Assembly: GCA_017979445.1 (NCBI GenBank)
Contig: CM030719.1
Location: forward strand, 23,613,996-23,677,995
DNA: 64,000 bases
Source of the DNA: Akebia trifoliata
Lineage: Eukaryota; Streptophyta; Magnoliopsida; Ranunculales; Lardizabalaceae
Direction: 5' to 3'
Part shown: positions 27,401-40,900 of the stretch, piece by piece
How positions within the stretch are numbered: the first letter of the stretch is position 1
Layout of the letters: every line of letters begins with the position of its first letter
Translations under genes and position numbers: made by a program
Notes under the pieces: generated by a model
Databases searched by the model: none
Told to the model about the DNA's origin: nothing
What the model saw: the letters and a program-made list of their open reading frames with translations, nothing else

Positions 27401-28395
27401 CTCAATGTTGGAATGAATGTATTATAACGCCTATTCAATACATAAATAGAACAAGCAACGGCTTCTGCCAAAAAATGCTTTGGTAATTTTTTTTGGATTT
27501 CAACATGCATCTAATCATATCCATAATTGGTGTTTAATACTATGATTTGTATAAAAATCATCACATGCAAAGTATTCACCACCCCTCGGTCCTCAAAACT
27601 TTAATACTAAACCCATTTTGTTTTTCCACATTAAGTCTTGAAAATTTTAATAATATCACATACTTTTGATTTTTGTTTCAAAAACTAAACTCAGACTTTT
27701 CTACTAAAACCATCAATAAAAGTAAGAAAATACTTGTTAGTATTTGAAGCAACCTCCAATGGCCCACATAAATCTGAATGAACCAATTCAAAAGGCTTTT
27801 TATTCAAAAACCACTTATTCTTGTGGTTTTCCTCTGCAAAATTACATGTTAATAATAGAGTCTTAGGATTATCATCATTATTTTAAGCAATATTAACATG
27901 AATGTCTTGAGTGTTAGATTTTTTTTATATACATTCTCACTTGTAGTCACCATATTTTTTGCAATTGTAACAATGAATATGTGATTTATCGTACCTTGGA
28001 TTTGAAGAAGCTCAAACTGCCTTCGTATGATTTGCAATCTCACCTTCCTTACCTTTTCGACTCCTTTGTAGGAATTTTCTTGGATGTCCCGTGCTTCTTT
28101 TGTCAAAGTTGCATTGATAACTTTTTCAAAGACTTGACCATCCACAGATTGAAAGATTAAAAAAAATCTTGTTTTACATTCTTTCTTTCTATTCTCTTTC
28201 AATGCATCTCTTTGTGCCTAAGTGAGATTTGCTTCCCAAATCTTTTGATATTCAAATAGAAACTTCATTTGGATTCTCTAATGCTCAAAGTTCTTGCCAT
28301 CAAACTTCAAAAGTTGTGGTTGAAACATGCCACGCCATAGCCATTTCTCTTATACCAATTGTAGGATCAAATGATCAATACCTTCGTGCACAAGT
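27400..28395 (-). pseudogene. Decayed Ty1/copia retrotransposon (gag and integrase pieces)
   Basis: Read on the minus strand. Near 28200-28390 the gag start is visible as LKFDGKNFEH, a stop where Trp is expected, then RIQMKFLFEYQKIWE. From 28202 down, the UBN2-type gag continues with VFEKVINATLTKEARDI, NSYKGVEKVRKVRLQIIRRQFELL. After a deletion, 27850-27400 reads as integrase core: ENHKNKWFLNKKPFELVHSD, LCGPLEV, KYFLTFIDGFSRK, then stops, and near 27470 FLAEAVACSIYVLNR. Reverse transcriptase and RNase H are missing and several stops and frameshifts are present. LTRs were not located. A dead, internally deleted element. Confidence 0.8.
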
Positions 28396-28810
28396 AATCT
28401 CTACTCACAAAGAGAAGAAAACGAAAAACAAAAAAACAAAAAAACAAAAGAGGAGAATAAAATCAAAATTTAGTTCATTAATTAAAAAATTTTCTACATC
28501 CACTTCTATAGATAGATTTTCCTAATAAGACTTCTAAAAGGACACAAACTTCTATTCCTATTAAAACAATAAATAAACTAGAAAAAGAAAGAACTATAAT
28601 TCTAATAGAAAATTAAAACAAATTCCTAGTAAAACAAGAATAAAATTTCTAATAGAATTTGGAATCTCGGTTTATGGATTTTCAATATCAGAAAATATTT
28701 TGAAAAGTACGATTGATTTGATTGGGATTTTGTATTTTTTGATTAATTTTTTATAATTTAAATATTTATTTTTTAAATAAAAAATGATGTTTTAACTAAT
28801 GATCTTATAA

Positions 28811-29160
28811 TTATGGTTTTAAATCTTGTCCGAGACTGAGACGACTCATTGAATTCATTTTGATATCATCCACCAACGAGATGGATAAACTAGTCATCTC
28901 AAACCTGATGTGTTTATCAAATAAGGCGGATGTCAATCATTGTTGAATGAGACGACTCCAATGAGTCATCAAAACGAGTTTTAAAGCAATGCTTATAATC
29001 CACCTTATTTTATGAAAAATTATAATTATTTATACGTAAATATATTTTAATAAATAATTGCAAATCGAGTTAAAAGGTTTATTTCATACGAAATAACTCG
29101 GTTTCATGACTCTTGTCCGTGAAAGAGACAAGACGTGAAACGAAGATTTGAAACCATGAT
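28811..29160. mobile_element. MITE family B, copy 2
   Basis: Ends TGGTTTTAAATCTTGTCCGAG... and ...CGAAGATTTGAAACCATGA form the same inverted termini as the copy at 12505-12953. Interior GAGACGACTC / GAGTCATC motifs are shared. The sequence immediately left (28670-28800) resembles the interior of the other copies, suggesting a nested or duplicated arrangement. Confidence 0.65.
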
Positions 29161-29214
29161 CTGAACCCTATATTAGGGATTAGGGGGAGAAAGAGGAAAA
29201 AAATATATCACAAG

Positions 29215-30515
29215 TTGTAGGGGTGTTTTTGAAAAGGGGTAGAACAAAAAAAAAAAAACAATAAAATTGAGGTTATTCTTAAGAAGGGGAAGAAGAGAGA
29301 GGACAACTGTTCTCAAGATACTCTATTTATGTTATACAAATCTTGAGACAAGGGAGTGGGGTCTACCATTATGTTTTATTACATAGATTAGAGGTTGCCC
29401 ATGCATATGGCATGAGTATCCTCTTTAGGGTAAGGGGGTATTATTAAAAAATCTTTAAGATGCAGGGGTAAAAGAGAAAAAAATAATAAAATTGAAAATG
29501 TATTATTAAAAAATGAGGAAGAAGAGGATATACATATTGAAAAGGGGTAGAAGAAGAAAGAGAATAAGGTTAAAAGCATTTTTGAAAAGAGAAAAGGTAA
29601 AACTTGTCCTCAATATACATTACTTATGAGGTATAAACTTGAGACAAGGAGGATGGAACTCATCATAGTGTTTATTATATAGACGAGAGTTTGCAATAAA
29701 CCTTGAGACTGGGAGATTGAAACTCACCATAGTGTTTTATTAAGAAAGAAGAGAGGAGGAAAACCAATAAATTTGAAGGGGTAATACTATTTTAATTTTT
29801 TTTTAAAGATCAAGGGTGGTTAAGCAGACCGCCAACAAAAAACCAAGATTTTAATTTATCATAGACATGCTCACATGTATTCTTACATATGATGTTCTTA
29901 AAATCACTTGGGAGATCCAAGGGCTCAAAAACAACCCTACCTAAAGAAGTTAGGTAGGAGCTAAGTAGCCAACAACTTATTACATTCTCTATATTCAAAA
30001 TCAATCCCAAGGCAGCTCTTGTCATGATGGCTTTAACAAGTCACCCTTTCCTCCAAGGCACTTTACTCACCCTATTTTTTTTTTTTTTTTTGAAAGATCA
30101 ACAGGGTTAAGCTAGACCCACACCAACTACAACCTAAGGAAGGGGAAACCTCTTTGATGTTGAGACACAAGAAAGGTAGACAGCTAGAAATAGTCCCACA
30201 ATCAATTTTTAAACAACTCAAAGTACAAATAGAAGATGCAAGATGATCCGCCACCTTGTTGGTTTTTATGAAGATATGAAGATTTGAAGCTTCTTGGAAG
30301 CATAGTAAAATCTTCTTAATTAATACCGTCTATTGCCACTTTGATCGTGTAATACTCAAAAATGGTAGAAGAAGAAAAGAAATAAAGTTAGAAATATTTT
30401 TAGGAGATAAAGAAGAGAAAATGTAAAATTTTTCCTTGAGATACATTCTTTGTGGGGCATAAATCTTGAACAAAGAGAGTGGGTTCTACTATTATATTCT
30501 ATTATGAGAGATTCT
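29215..30515. repeat. Three dispersed direct copies of a roughly 150-bp unit
   Basis: Units at about 29220-29385, 29540-29690 and 30355-30512 share GGGTAGAAGAAGAAAGAGAAT..AAGTTAGAA.., a CTTGAGAcA step and AAATCTTGAGACAAGGGAGTGG followed by ATTATGTTTTATTA. The third is separated from the second by the LINE fragments at 29785-30340, so the array was probably split by their insertion. Confidence 0.6.
29785..30340 (-). pseudogene. Two L1-type LINE 3' ends on the minus strand
   Basis: Two poly-T tracts (29786-29806 and 30075-30092) are the poly-A tails of minus-strand insertions. Upstream of the second, the minus frame reads FIKTNKVADHLASSICTLSC, the RNase-H-like tail NxVADxLAS typical of plant L1 ORF2, and ends CSWCGSSLTLLIFQK. 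Upstream of the first, a frame reads LGRVVFEPLDLPSDF, a related C-terminal tail. Each is a 5'-truncated dead copy. Confidence 0.6.
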
Positions 30516-30524
30516 ATTGCCAAA

Positions 30525-30625
30525 ACAATTTTGCTAATGCCACCCTAATTCATATGTAAATCATTGAAGAATTGGTACATATCATGGGGTGGCATTAGCA
30601 AAAAGAGTGGCAATATAAACTCTTT
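30525..30625. mobile_element. Very small MITE (about 96 bp)
   Basis: ATTGCCAAAACAATTTTGCTAATGCCACCC is followed after about 30 bp by GGGGTGGCATTAGCAAAAAG and AGTGGCAATAT, its inverse complement. Nearly the entire element is arms. It lies 160-260 bp upstream of the GLTP1 leader exon. Confidence 0.75.
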
Positions 30626-30789
30626 TTATTATATGAATTTCCCCTTATTCTTATTATCATCACTTTTTTTTAAAGATTATTCTTCTATATCCACTACAAC
30701 ATTCAGTTTATTGGGCCGATCTGTACATTATTAATTTGGGCCCATCTTTACATTATTAATTTAAAACCGATTATACTTTCGTACGTGCG

Positions 30790-30960
30790 CACAACACGAT
30801 CGAAAGTTGAGCCTCTCGTCTCGAATCAATTTTATTCTAACAACGTGGGAACAGCACCGCACTCTTCTCTCCCTCTCTCATTTTTCCGCCATTGAACCAC
30901 CTTTATCAACCTTAATTACACGCATCTCGACGCAGCACAACTTTTCCTCATTAGGCGATC
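30790..30960 (+). other. GLTP1 5'-leader exon
   Basis: Pyrimidine-rich, relatively GC-balanced sequence ending at GCGATC with a canonical donor GTGAGT at 30961. The matching acceptor TTTAAGCAG ends at 31972, 13 nt before the ATG, giving a 1012-bp leader intron. The transcription start is a guess near 30790. Leader introns often enhance expression in plants. Confidence 0.6.
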
Positions 30961-31985
30961 GTGAGTCACTGAAATCGAATCGGACCCAAAATTTCGATTT
31001 TTTCGGGACAATTTACTTTGGTCAGATCTCTAAACGTTATAAAATTCTAGTGCTGGATTTCTGATCTTTTGAGATTAATAGTTGATTTTCATTTAATTTC
31101 TGCCTCGAGGTTGTATCCATTGCGAAAATCGGTAGAAAATGAGATATTTTTTTTGCATCAATTATGATCTTTATGCGTTTTTATCTGAGTTTATGATGAG
31201 TGCGAAGGACGTATTTGAGTTGATTATTTCCGATTTAAAGTAATGCAAAGTTTTTTTTTTTTTGTTGCTTAAATGGGATAGATCTGATTGAATAGGTGTA
31301 GATTTGTTTAGTTTCATAATCTGTATTCGAAGATTTGTGAGTGAAACTGTTAGATCCATTGAATCAGTAACGATTTATTATCTTTTTCATAGCGTAGGCG
31401 ATGCTAGTATACGATCTCCCGCTAGTTTGCATTTTGAATCATCTGTTGAGATTCGAGTTTCTGTGTAAATGATCGATTGGTTTCCTGATCCTCAAAGTAT
31501 GCTGTTTCACTTTCAACACTATCTACCTAGGATCTTATTTAGATATTGTAGATTAGGATGGCAGAGATTGTATGAGAGATCATAAATTCTCTCCTTTTCA
31601 AAGTTTCAATGTAGGACTTAGCAAAGCCGCGGTCCATAAAAAGAAGAAGAAACAATTATCCATTATGTATTTTTGCATCCTAATTTTGTGTTTCTATTTC
31701 AGTATTCTTTTGAATATGAAGGATTCTTCACTTGAAATTTCATTTGAATTTTCACTGTTGTCTCTCTAGGAATCTAACAATTTAGTTTAAGGCTCTGTTT
31801 GCAGCATTTAGTTTTTGTTTTCTACTGATTAAATGACAGCTTCACAAACAAGCATTGTAATTGTGTGTGTGTGTGTTTTTTTTTGTTACATTTGCATTTT
31901 CTTTCATGTTTCTGTGCATGGGAAAATTGTGATAGAGTGCTAAGGTTTATGTTTACTATTATGTTTAAGCAGTAAAGAGTAAAGA

Positions 31986-34900
31986 ATGGAGGGAACTGTG
32001 TTCACCCCATGTTTGGAAGGAATGAAGCATGTCAAATCTGAAGAAGGGGAAATGCTAACCAAGCCTTTCTTGGATGTGTGCAAGCTTATACTTCCTGTTA
32101 TAGGTATTATTATCTGATTTTTAACTTGGAGAATGGCCTTATTGCATCTCAATTTATGTGTTTATTTACTTTTTTATTCTTGTGCTTTCACATACTTCAG
32201 TGACTGAAAGGTCCAACTACAATAAATTTCACATGTGTATTTTTCTTTATTGTTACTTAAAATATATAATACAACTGTACATTTGTACTTTAGTAAGTTA
32301 CACATTGTTCTTTTCATGTTGGGGGTGTGGGGTTGCGTAGAGTCAGTTTTTTGGGTAGTAGTTCAAAGGTTTAGATAGGAAGTGATCCTGGATTTGGTAT
32401 CACCCATCCCCACATTGTGCCAACTTTACATGCTGGTGTGAACAAGGTTGTTCCTTACCGTGAATAAAATTTGCCATTTTATTCTGCATCTGCATGTTTT
32501 GCCATCATCATCAAATCATATTTTTCCATTCACTCTATGTTGAGCTGTATCTTCAGTCCAGGCTTGTATCTCTGTATCTTCTTCTTTTTTAACCATATCT
32601 ATTCATGTCATTTTGGCATTGCATTTGTACAAAAGCACTCCTCAATGATGTTATTGGCCTTCTTTTTGCATACCCAATCTATCTCAATTTAGGGTAAAGC
32701 ATACAATATATACTTGTTATTTATATTCTATTTAGTTGAAAGTAATTAATTGAATAAAAATTAAAATACATAAATTTAATAGTTAACTCTGTACATTGCA
32801 CAATTTGTCAAAATGGGGTGAGATTATAGATGCTAGGCCCCGAAAAAGCCAAACTAGAGAGCAACACAAGCAGATTACAAAGGAGGTTGAGTTTTATGAG
32901 GCAAGTGGTTGCTCTTCTTTTCTCGGACAACACGGTTATGTAGGTCTATCTAGTTACCAAACATTTGTATTTCACATTTATGTACTCAAAAAACACTTGG
33001 GGGAATGCACTTGTGATTCAAGTGCTGCTTAAGTAATGGCATTATTTTCAATGATTAATGGGTTCTTTGAATAATAAGATTTTTTATAGATAAGAGTGAT
33101 GAAAATGTAAAGGGGTAGTTACAACTTACAATGGTTATATTAATTTTTTATATACATTATTTTTAATCATAAAAATCAAGTTTCCAAGGGGATAATTGGA
33201 AAATAAAAAAAGATTCATATTTAAATTATTATCATTGTTTTTTTGCATGAGATTTCTTACTATATTAATTTTATCTCAAGCCAACTTAACTGTTTTTTTT
33301 TTAAGAACTCAAACAAAACAAACTACTTTTAATTGTCTGACACTTGGGTGGGGATATGGTTGGTTGCAATAAAATAAATGGGAAGTTTTAAGGAGGATGT
33401 CGCCTCTAAAATGAGATTCGGATGGATAAAGTGGGCTTTTGCAATGCTGTGGCGGCAGTTAGAGAGACTATGCTTTCTGGATCTGAATATTGGGCAACTC
33501 ATAAAACATATTCTTAGATTGAGTGTGGCAAATATGAGGATGCTAAGTGGACGAGGAAAGACTATGAAAGATGGAATTTAGAAAATGTAGCAGGCTCAAC
33601 AAGCGCTAAACTTTGTGAAAGTCGATTAAGATGGCTTACTCATGCACAACTACGGCCAATGGTAAACCGAGTTAGAAGGAGCATGCAAGTTGATGGTTCT
33701 AAAAGAACATGAGGAAGGTCAAAGAAGTAGTGAAGGCTAGATATGCTAGTCTTTGCTTCTTTGAAACAAAGTTGCATCGGAGAAAGTGTAAGGATATATT
33801 TGATCTTTTTGAAAATAATTTGCAGATAGCATGCTACAACATTATTCCCGTAGTTTTCATTTAGAACTTAATGCTATATACTGAATTTTCACGAGTTCTC
33901 TATGTTCTAATGGCTTGCCATTGATGCAGTATATTATTGCTCTTTTCTCTATGAGAAATTCTACTTGGGTTTTATTGAACTGCTGCTGTTGCTGCTTTTT
34001 TTTTTTTCTTAAATTATTATGTTTTTTTTATTCCAGATAAGTTTGGAGCTGCCATGGTACTTGTAAAATCGGATGTTGGGGGTAACATAACGGTAAGACT
34101 TTTTTTTTTCTTGCTTTCGCATGGTATATATTTTCTGCTTTATTGGTATCACAGTCATAGATGTTTTCTGGTTTATTGGTATCATAGTCATAGATGTTTT
34201 CTGCTTAATTGGGATTAACGTTGCTTCTCTTTACATGTTTGGTGATCGCTTTTCCCCTTTAATATTGTTTGAAGAAATGACATTTCAGTTTTCACCGGAA
34301 TGGTGAGATTATTGGGATGTAATGCTTGTAAAGAAAAATTACAGTTTATGTACGACAGTTGCAAAGTTGATGTTTGTTTCTGTGATTGTAACTGTACTTA
34401 CTCTGATGGCTTGCTTAGCTTTTTCATTCTTTAAACTTCCCCACCTGCTCTTGAATTGAAAACTTCAGCATGTGCTGTTCTTTATTCATTGGTATTTTTG
34501 GACATCTTTTCTGTTGTTGACATTGTTGTAGCCATTAATGTTATGTTCTCAATACTATTAAGAAGCCTCTGCTTTTCATCTTTGAAGTCTAGTTAATTGA
34601 TTGTGATAGTGCTTGCAACTTTGAAACTCAGTGATAGTTTCTTGTGCTTCTAGACTAACACACCTTATCCAGACCCCTTCTGGTTATGGTACCAATGTTT
34701 TATAGGATTCCTTTTGGTGGATAAAGTTATGGTTGTTTGTAAAGTATGCATTTAAAATTATATATACCTCTACAGAATGTTACAGCTGCAGTCTTATATG
34801 TTTAATAGGTTTCTGTTGCTGGTCAACTTGAATATTGATTTGCACTTTTATTCGTCTCTAGTTAGAGAAATCTCACGTGAATCAATTGTTAGACTGGGGT

Positions 34901-37900
34901 TGCTGTCTGGGGCCACAAAATGTTGTTTCATTTACACATGCTTCCTCATCTAAGTGATAAATTTCTATTTTAATGAAATTTAAGGATAAATTTCTATTTA
35001 TCAAAGAATAGAAACTATCTTTACCTATCAATGAAAACCTTTTTTCTATTTTAATGATAAAATCAGTGCTTGCTATTAAGTGCTTATTCTCTGTGTTGAT
35101 TTTCCATTGCAGAGGTTGGAGTCTAAATATACTTCAAATCCTTCAGAATTTAACCATTTGTATAGTATGATACGACCAGAGATTGAAGCTAAAACAGCAA
35201 AAGGTTCATCCAGTTGCACAAACGGTCTTCTCTGGTTAACAAGGTGCAGAGTTATGTCTGTCTGTGCTTGTGTTTGCATCCATAAGTGAATCATTTGCAT
35301 CTTTTGAGTTGATTAAAATATATAAATAAATAAATTGTCTTATAGCCTTATTCCTGATGCTTTTGATTACACTGATGTCATATTGGTATCTTCTTAGGGC
35401 CATGGATTTCCTGGTGGAATTATTTCGCAACTTACTGGAGCATCAGGATTGGACTATGTCACAAGCTTGTACTGATTCCTATGTCAAAACCCTGAAAAAA
35501 TGGCATGGCTGGCTTGCCAGTTCAAGTTTCACTGTAATACCTTTTATGCCCATATATTGAAATTGAAATTTATGCCCCTTATGAAATTTTTCTTTGAAAA
35601 GTTTTCCTAAAATATATTTCGTGAAACTGCATTTTCTACTACTATTTTGGCCCACTGTTAAAATGATATAATTTTTTTGTTAAGGAAATAATTTTTAGAA
35701 AAAGTTTTCCTTTTATTAAGATTCCATATGGCGCCGTGTAAAAAAGCAGAAAACACTTAGAAAATATAGTTCTCTCATTGGTTTTACACTACGTACTAAA
35801 TTTGAAGTGCTTTCTCCAATAGTTTGTTATTATGAACTCTGTAGAATCAGTTGTTAGCCATTAATCTGCAATCCTTGTCCTAAATATTTTTTGGAAATTC
35901 ATCGAGAAAAATCCTTTAACCCCTTTCAAACATTTCATTGTTCCGTCCTTGTTTCCCCCTGGTATTGGTCTACAATTTTTCTCTCCATTGGTATTGGATC
36001 CTTGTATACTGTTCCTTCCTTTTATCAGTCTAATATTTCTTAGTCCTTATGGTAAAGTCCATTTTAGGTTGGCCAGTATCATGCATGTATGAAGGTGGAG
36101 GGTTGCATTAGATAAGCTGCCATCTTAAATTTTTTGCCAAATTTCTCGTGTCAGATTAGCTTCCATCCTAGAAATTGTGGCAAATCTCTTTTCTTGAGCT
36201 CTAATTTGTTGCTTTTGGACTAGTCGGGTGTAGCGCTGTGTTGCATCACAAATCAGAGGCAGTTGTACATGGGCTAGGGCTGGTTAGGATGTTTCTAGTA
36301 GTGATGAGCTGCGGTGGTGCCCCAGAAAGTATTCTGACACCTAGTTAGCATAGGTTTAGAAGCTTGTATGAGCAAATAAGGTTTTGTTGGGCTACTTGGT
36401 ATTTAGGGAGTTAGAAAAGGTAAGGAGAGTAAGTAAGCTTGGTTACTCGGTGACTGTGGACTTTGAGATGGTTAAAATGGTGGAGGGATGAAGGTGAGTT
36501 AAAAATGCATGTTGATATGTGATGAAGAGCCCGTCATAAAAAAGTAACTGTTTACTTTTAAAAGTAAGAAAGTCAGTTTGGACCAACTTAGGGCTCGTTT
36601 GGATACAAAGTTGAAAGTAGAAAGTAATTTGGAAAAAAGTATTTTTTAAAAGAAAAAGTCTGTTTGGTTAAAAGGTCAGAAAGATTGTTTGGTAAACTAA
36701 TTTTTATAAAGTCAAAAAGTAATTTTTTTATATCCAAATAAATCAACTCACCGCAACAATTAAATGAACAAAAAAAATAAAAACATTCACAAACAAACAA
36801 AAATCATATACAAGACCCACAATTCAACCTAACCCCATTTCTTCAATTACACAAAATCAAGACAACTATAAGTTCTGATGCACAAAAGCAATTAAAAAAA
36901 AACATTTAATCAGTTAACCTAATCCAACCTTTTTCTCTCCCTAATGGCGACCTCTGCTTCTCTAACACCACTCTCTCACATCGTTCCCATCCCAAACTCT
37001 TCTCTTTCAAGATCTCATCCATCTTTGCTTCTAATTTCAGAAACCCATGCTATCTCTTTGATCTAACTCTTCACAACCATTGAATCTCATCATCAGATTG
37101 TTGGGAGAAGAGAATTTCTCAGAGGAATCAGTTTGATTTCAGTTCTATCGATGGAACCATCGATATCTGAAGCTTGAGAGGTCAAAGTTCGATCTTATCT
37201 TTCTCCATTGCCCTCTGATCCTTCCTTCGTCTTCAAGGCCAAATATGGTGAAAAGATCTCAAACACTTGCTCTCACAGAGAGAGAGAGATTACTAGATAT
37301 GATGAAGAAAGGCTTCTCTTCTGACTCGGCTGAGAAGCATGAAAGAGAGACGTAAAAGGAAGAGAGGAAAAATTGGACTTGAAAAGTTGATTTCTATTTT
37401 TTAGTTTTGAAAGTAGAGAGTAATTATTTTTAACTTTTTAAAAGTCTTTTTTTATGTTAATCCAAATTGACTTTTTAACTTTTAAAAGTAAAAAACGTTA
37501 CTTTTGGATGTGTATCCAAACGGGCTTTAAAAAATTTTAAAAATTATGATTTTTTAAAAAGTAAAATAATAATTGCTTTCTACTTTCAAAAGTAAAAGTA
37601 GAAGACAACTTTTGGCAGCTTGATTTTTTCCTCTTTTGTTCGTTTCTCTTTTGTGTTTCTGAACCAACAATCTTGGTCACTTTGTCATAACTAGTAAGCT
37701 CAGACTCTCTCTCTCTCTCTCCCTCCCCCCCCCCCCCTGTGTATGTGTGTGCAACAACAATTCTTCTAGGGTTTCATCCAAATGGGTCCTAGTGTGATTG
37801 ATTGAGTTTGGCGTGGAAGTATTCGATCGATGTGGGTGTTGGTGTGATTGATGCCGATTACTGGGGACCAATTGGGATTATCTTGTTCAATCACTCTGAT

Positions 37901-40900
37901 GTTGATTTCTAGGTGAAGCTTAGTGATAAAATTGCCCAGTTAATCATTGAGAATATAGTAACTCCAAGAGGTTTTGGAGATTGAGGATTTTGATTCAACA
38001 GTGAGAGGATTTGGAGGGTTTGGATCTAACTAGGGTTTAATATTTTGTTATGGATCTGATCCAAGCTGTTGTTTATGTTCTCTTTGTTTTTGTGAATGGT
38101 TTTGGTTTGAAATGTACTTCTATTTTTACTAATAATCACTTGTTCTTGCATAGAAAGAAGTAGAAGTTTTCCTACCAACTGTTTGACTTTGGGTCTACTT
38201 GGTACATAAAAATTTTCCTAATTTTTTTTTGAAGCATATCAACCTTACACTTGGTTCATGGTTTCAAACTCCTATTTCTAATTCTTATTTGAATCTATTG
38301 GTTTAAATTATGTTTAGGTATTTATTTAAAATGTTTGTTGATTTTGAATTGAGTTGATCTTTTTTGGATATTCGATTCGGTTCTAGACATTTGATAGGTA
38401 AGGCGGTGAATCATGTATATATATATATATATATTGCTTTTTGACTTTATAAAAGTAAATGTTTACCAAACATACTTTCTGACATTTTAACCAAACAAAC
38501 TTTTTCTTTTTAATAGTTACTTTCCCCAAAGTTAATTTTTTCACAGTTACTTTATACTTTCTACTCTGTATCCAAACGGGCCTGAAATATATCTGAGAAA
38601 GCATAGGAAATTGGATATGACTACACATCGTTTTGCATAGAAGAGATGAAAATACATGAAATGAGGTAGGTATGATGCTAGAAGATTTAATAGATATGTC
38701 GTAAGTGTTTTACTCAATCAAACTAGTCATAGTGGATGAGATAGAGGACTGATGAATTGTTTAGGAAATTTTAGATTGTAGAGGGGGCGCATATAGGCAT
38801 ATAGGGAAAGAAAGTAAAAGATATTGGATATTGGAGGGTGTATGGAGGATAAGGTTTGGAGATTGAAATGACATGGGGATTACAATCCATGAGTTTTCTG
38901 TAATGACTTGAAAAAATAAAATTATTAAAAAAATAAAAAATAAATGTGTTAATTAATTAATTAAAATACTAAAATAGATTAATTTTTAAAATTATGGGTT
39001 AGTGTGTAATTATGTTAAAGTAGGGGTGATAGTGTAATTAGGATTAGGAAGGGTGGGATTGTTTTTAATAAAAAAAATTATGTGGTTGTGGGTCATACCA
39101 CCCACCTTTCATTTTCTTTCTTCCAAAGAAGAAAGGGGCTGAGTTCATTTGATTCTTAAAAAAAAAAAAAAACCTAAGACTATTATGGGGAAGTGTAAGT
39201 TTTCCTACCTCTTTCCTTCTTTCTTCCTTCCTTTCTTTCTTTCTTTCCTTCTTTCTTTCTTCCTGTCCTCCTTTCTCTTTCTTTCTTTTCTTTCTCTTTG
39301 TTTATATTTTTTTTTTTTAAGAATCAAATGGATCATCCCCTTTCTTCTTTATAGCAAAGAAAAGGAAAGGTGGGTGGTGTGACACATGACACCACTCACA
39401 ACCACATAATTTTTTATATTAAAAACTACCCACCCCTACTTTAACATAATTACACACTAACCCATAATTTTAAAACGTAATCTATTTTAGTACTTTAATG
39501 TTATTCCCAGATGACATAGTGTTGGTTGATGGGACTAAGGGAAAAATGTGAAATTAGAAATACGGAGAGATATCTTGGAAACCATATGTTTTAGGGGTAC
39601 CAAGACAAATCCAGGGCTAGTAGGGTACAAAAGGAATGAGGCGTTGGAATTTGTTCTTTAATGTGCAACAAAGTACTATGTTTCAAGGAGTGGAGTCCTC
39701 TTTTCAGGAGTTGTTTAAATATCCTTGGATTATTATTTTTTTGGTGTAAATTATTTGTTGAGTTCAAAGGTGCTCTTTTTGAGGAGTTTGTCTTTAGGTG
39801 GGAGTTTGTTTGCTTGATGTAATTTTTTCTCTTTGTTCTTAGGTCGGTCAACTCAACTGCCTTTTGTACATTCTTCTCTTTTTGGAATAAAGTTATACTT
39901 ACCAAAATATGGAAGTATAAGTACTGAAGTACATTACGACAGGTTTGATAGCAAATATAAAACAAATTTGTATGAAAAACACTTTTCACTAGTGAATCCA
40001 CCATGCTTTATGAAAAAGTAAGAATTGCAAATTATTACTCTAGATTTGATTATACATAAAAAAGGAAGAGATAGGAGAAAATGTTGGCCGTAGAATTAGA
40101 TCTAAAGTGGCTATAGTGAAACGTCCTTTCGGTATGTCATGTGGCTGACTTGTAATGATCAAACACTGCAGAGTGGAGTGAGTTCTTTTGGATTTTCAAA
40201 ATCCAAAAGATTATGCCAAACAATGCAAAAGAATGTCAAGGTTGGTCCGTAGAAGGTTTGTTAAGTGCAGCTGTGTTCTTTGGAGGCTTCTTCCCTGCTT
40301 TTTTGTTTTTTTTTGGTGTAACGTTTTGTAAATAACGTAATAGTAGAATGTATGATAAAAATTATTGGTTGCTTTAGTGATCTTGATGTTCCATTGATCG
40401 GAAATCCTTAAAGGAGCTTCATTACATTTTTTCCTGGATATTCTTTAAATTGGGTGCGGTTATTCATGGTCTTAGAGGCTTCGTTTTGTGGATGGCATTG
40501 GATTACATCCCCCCTTTTCCTTTGATTGCACGGTCTTTTGAGTGTTCGTTGGCTTGGGGCCATTTGTTCTCAAAGTCCAAGTGTGTTCTTTGGGGCTTGG
40601 TTCCTTTCGTTATTTGTTCAAGTCTGTGGAAGGAAAGGAATGCTCATATTTTTTTAGGAAAGGAGCAGCCATTTCAGGAGATCATTGTGGTTTTGTTGGC
40701 TCTGCTGTTTTCTTGGTATAAATTTTTTTAAAGAGTTAAAGGCTATTTTCTTGTTAGGGTAGTTGTTTGGTGTTGTGTTGTTTTGTTGTGTTTTCTCGGA
40801 CTGGTCATCTCAACCTCCCTTTTTAATAAAATTCATCTTTACTTATCCAAAAAAAAAGGTTTTATAACTTGTTTATGTAGGTGCATTTACCCCATCTTGT

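Noticed and set aside
39149..39382. 77-codon frame rich in Phe/Ser/Leu
   Set aside because: Produced by the CT-rich loop of the foldback element.
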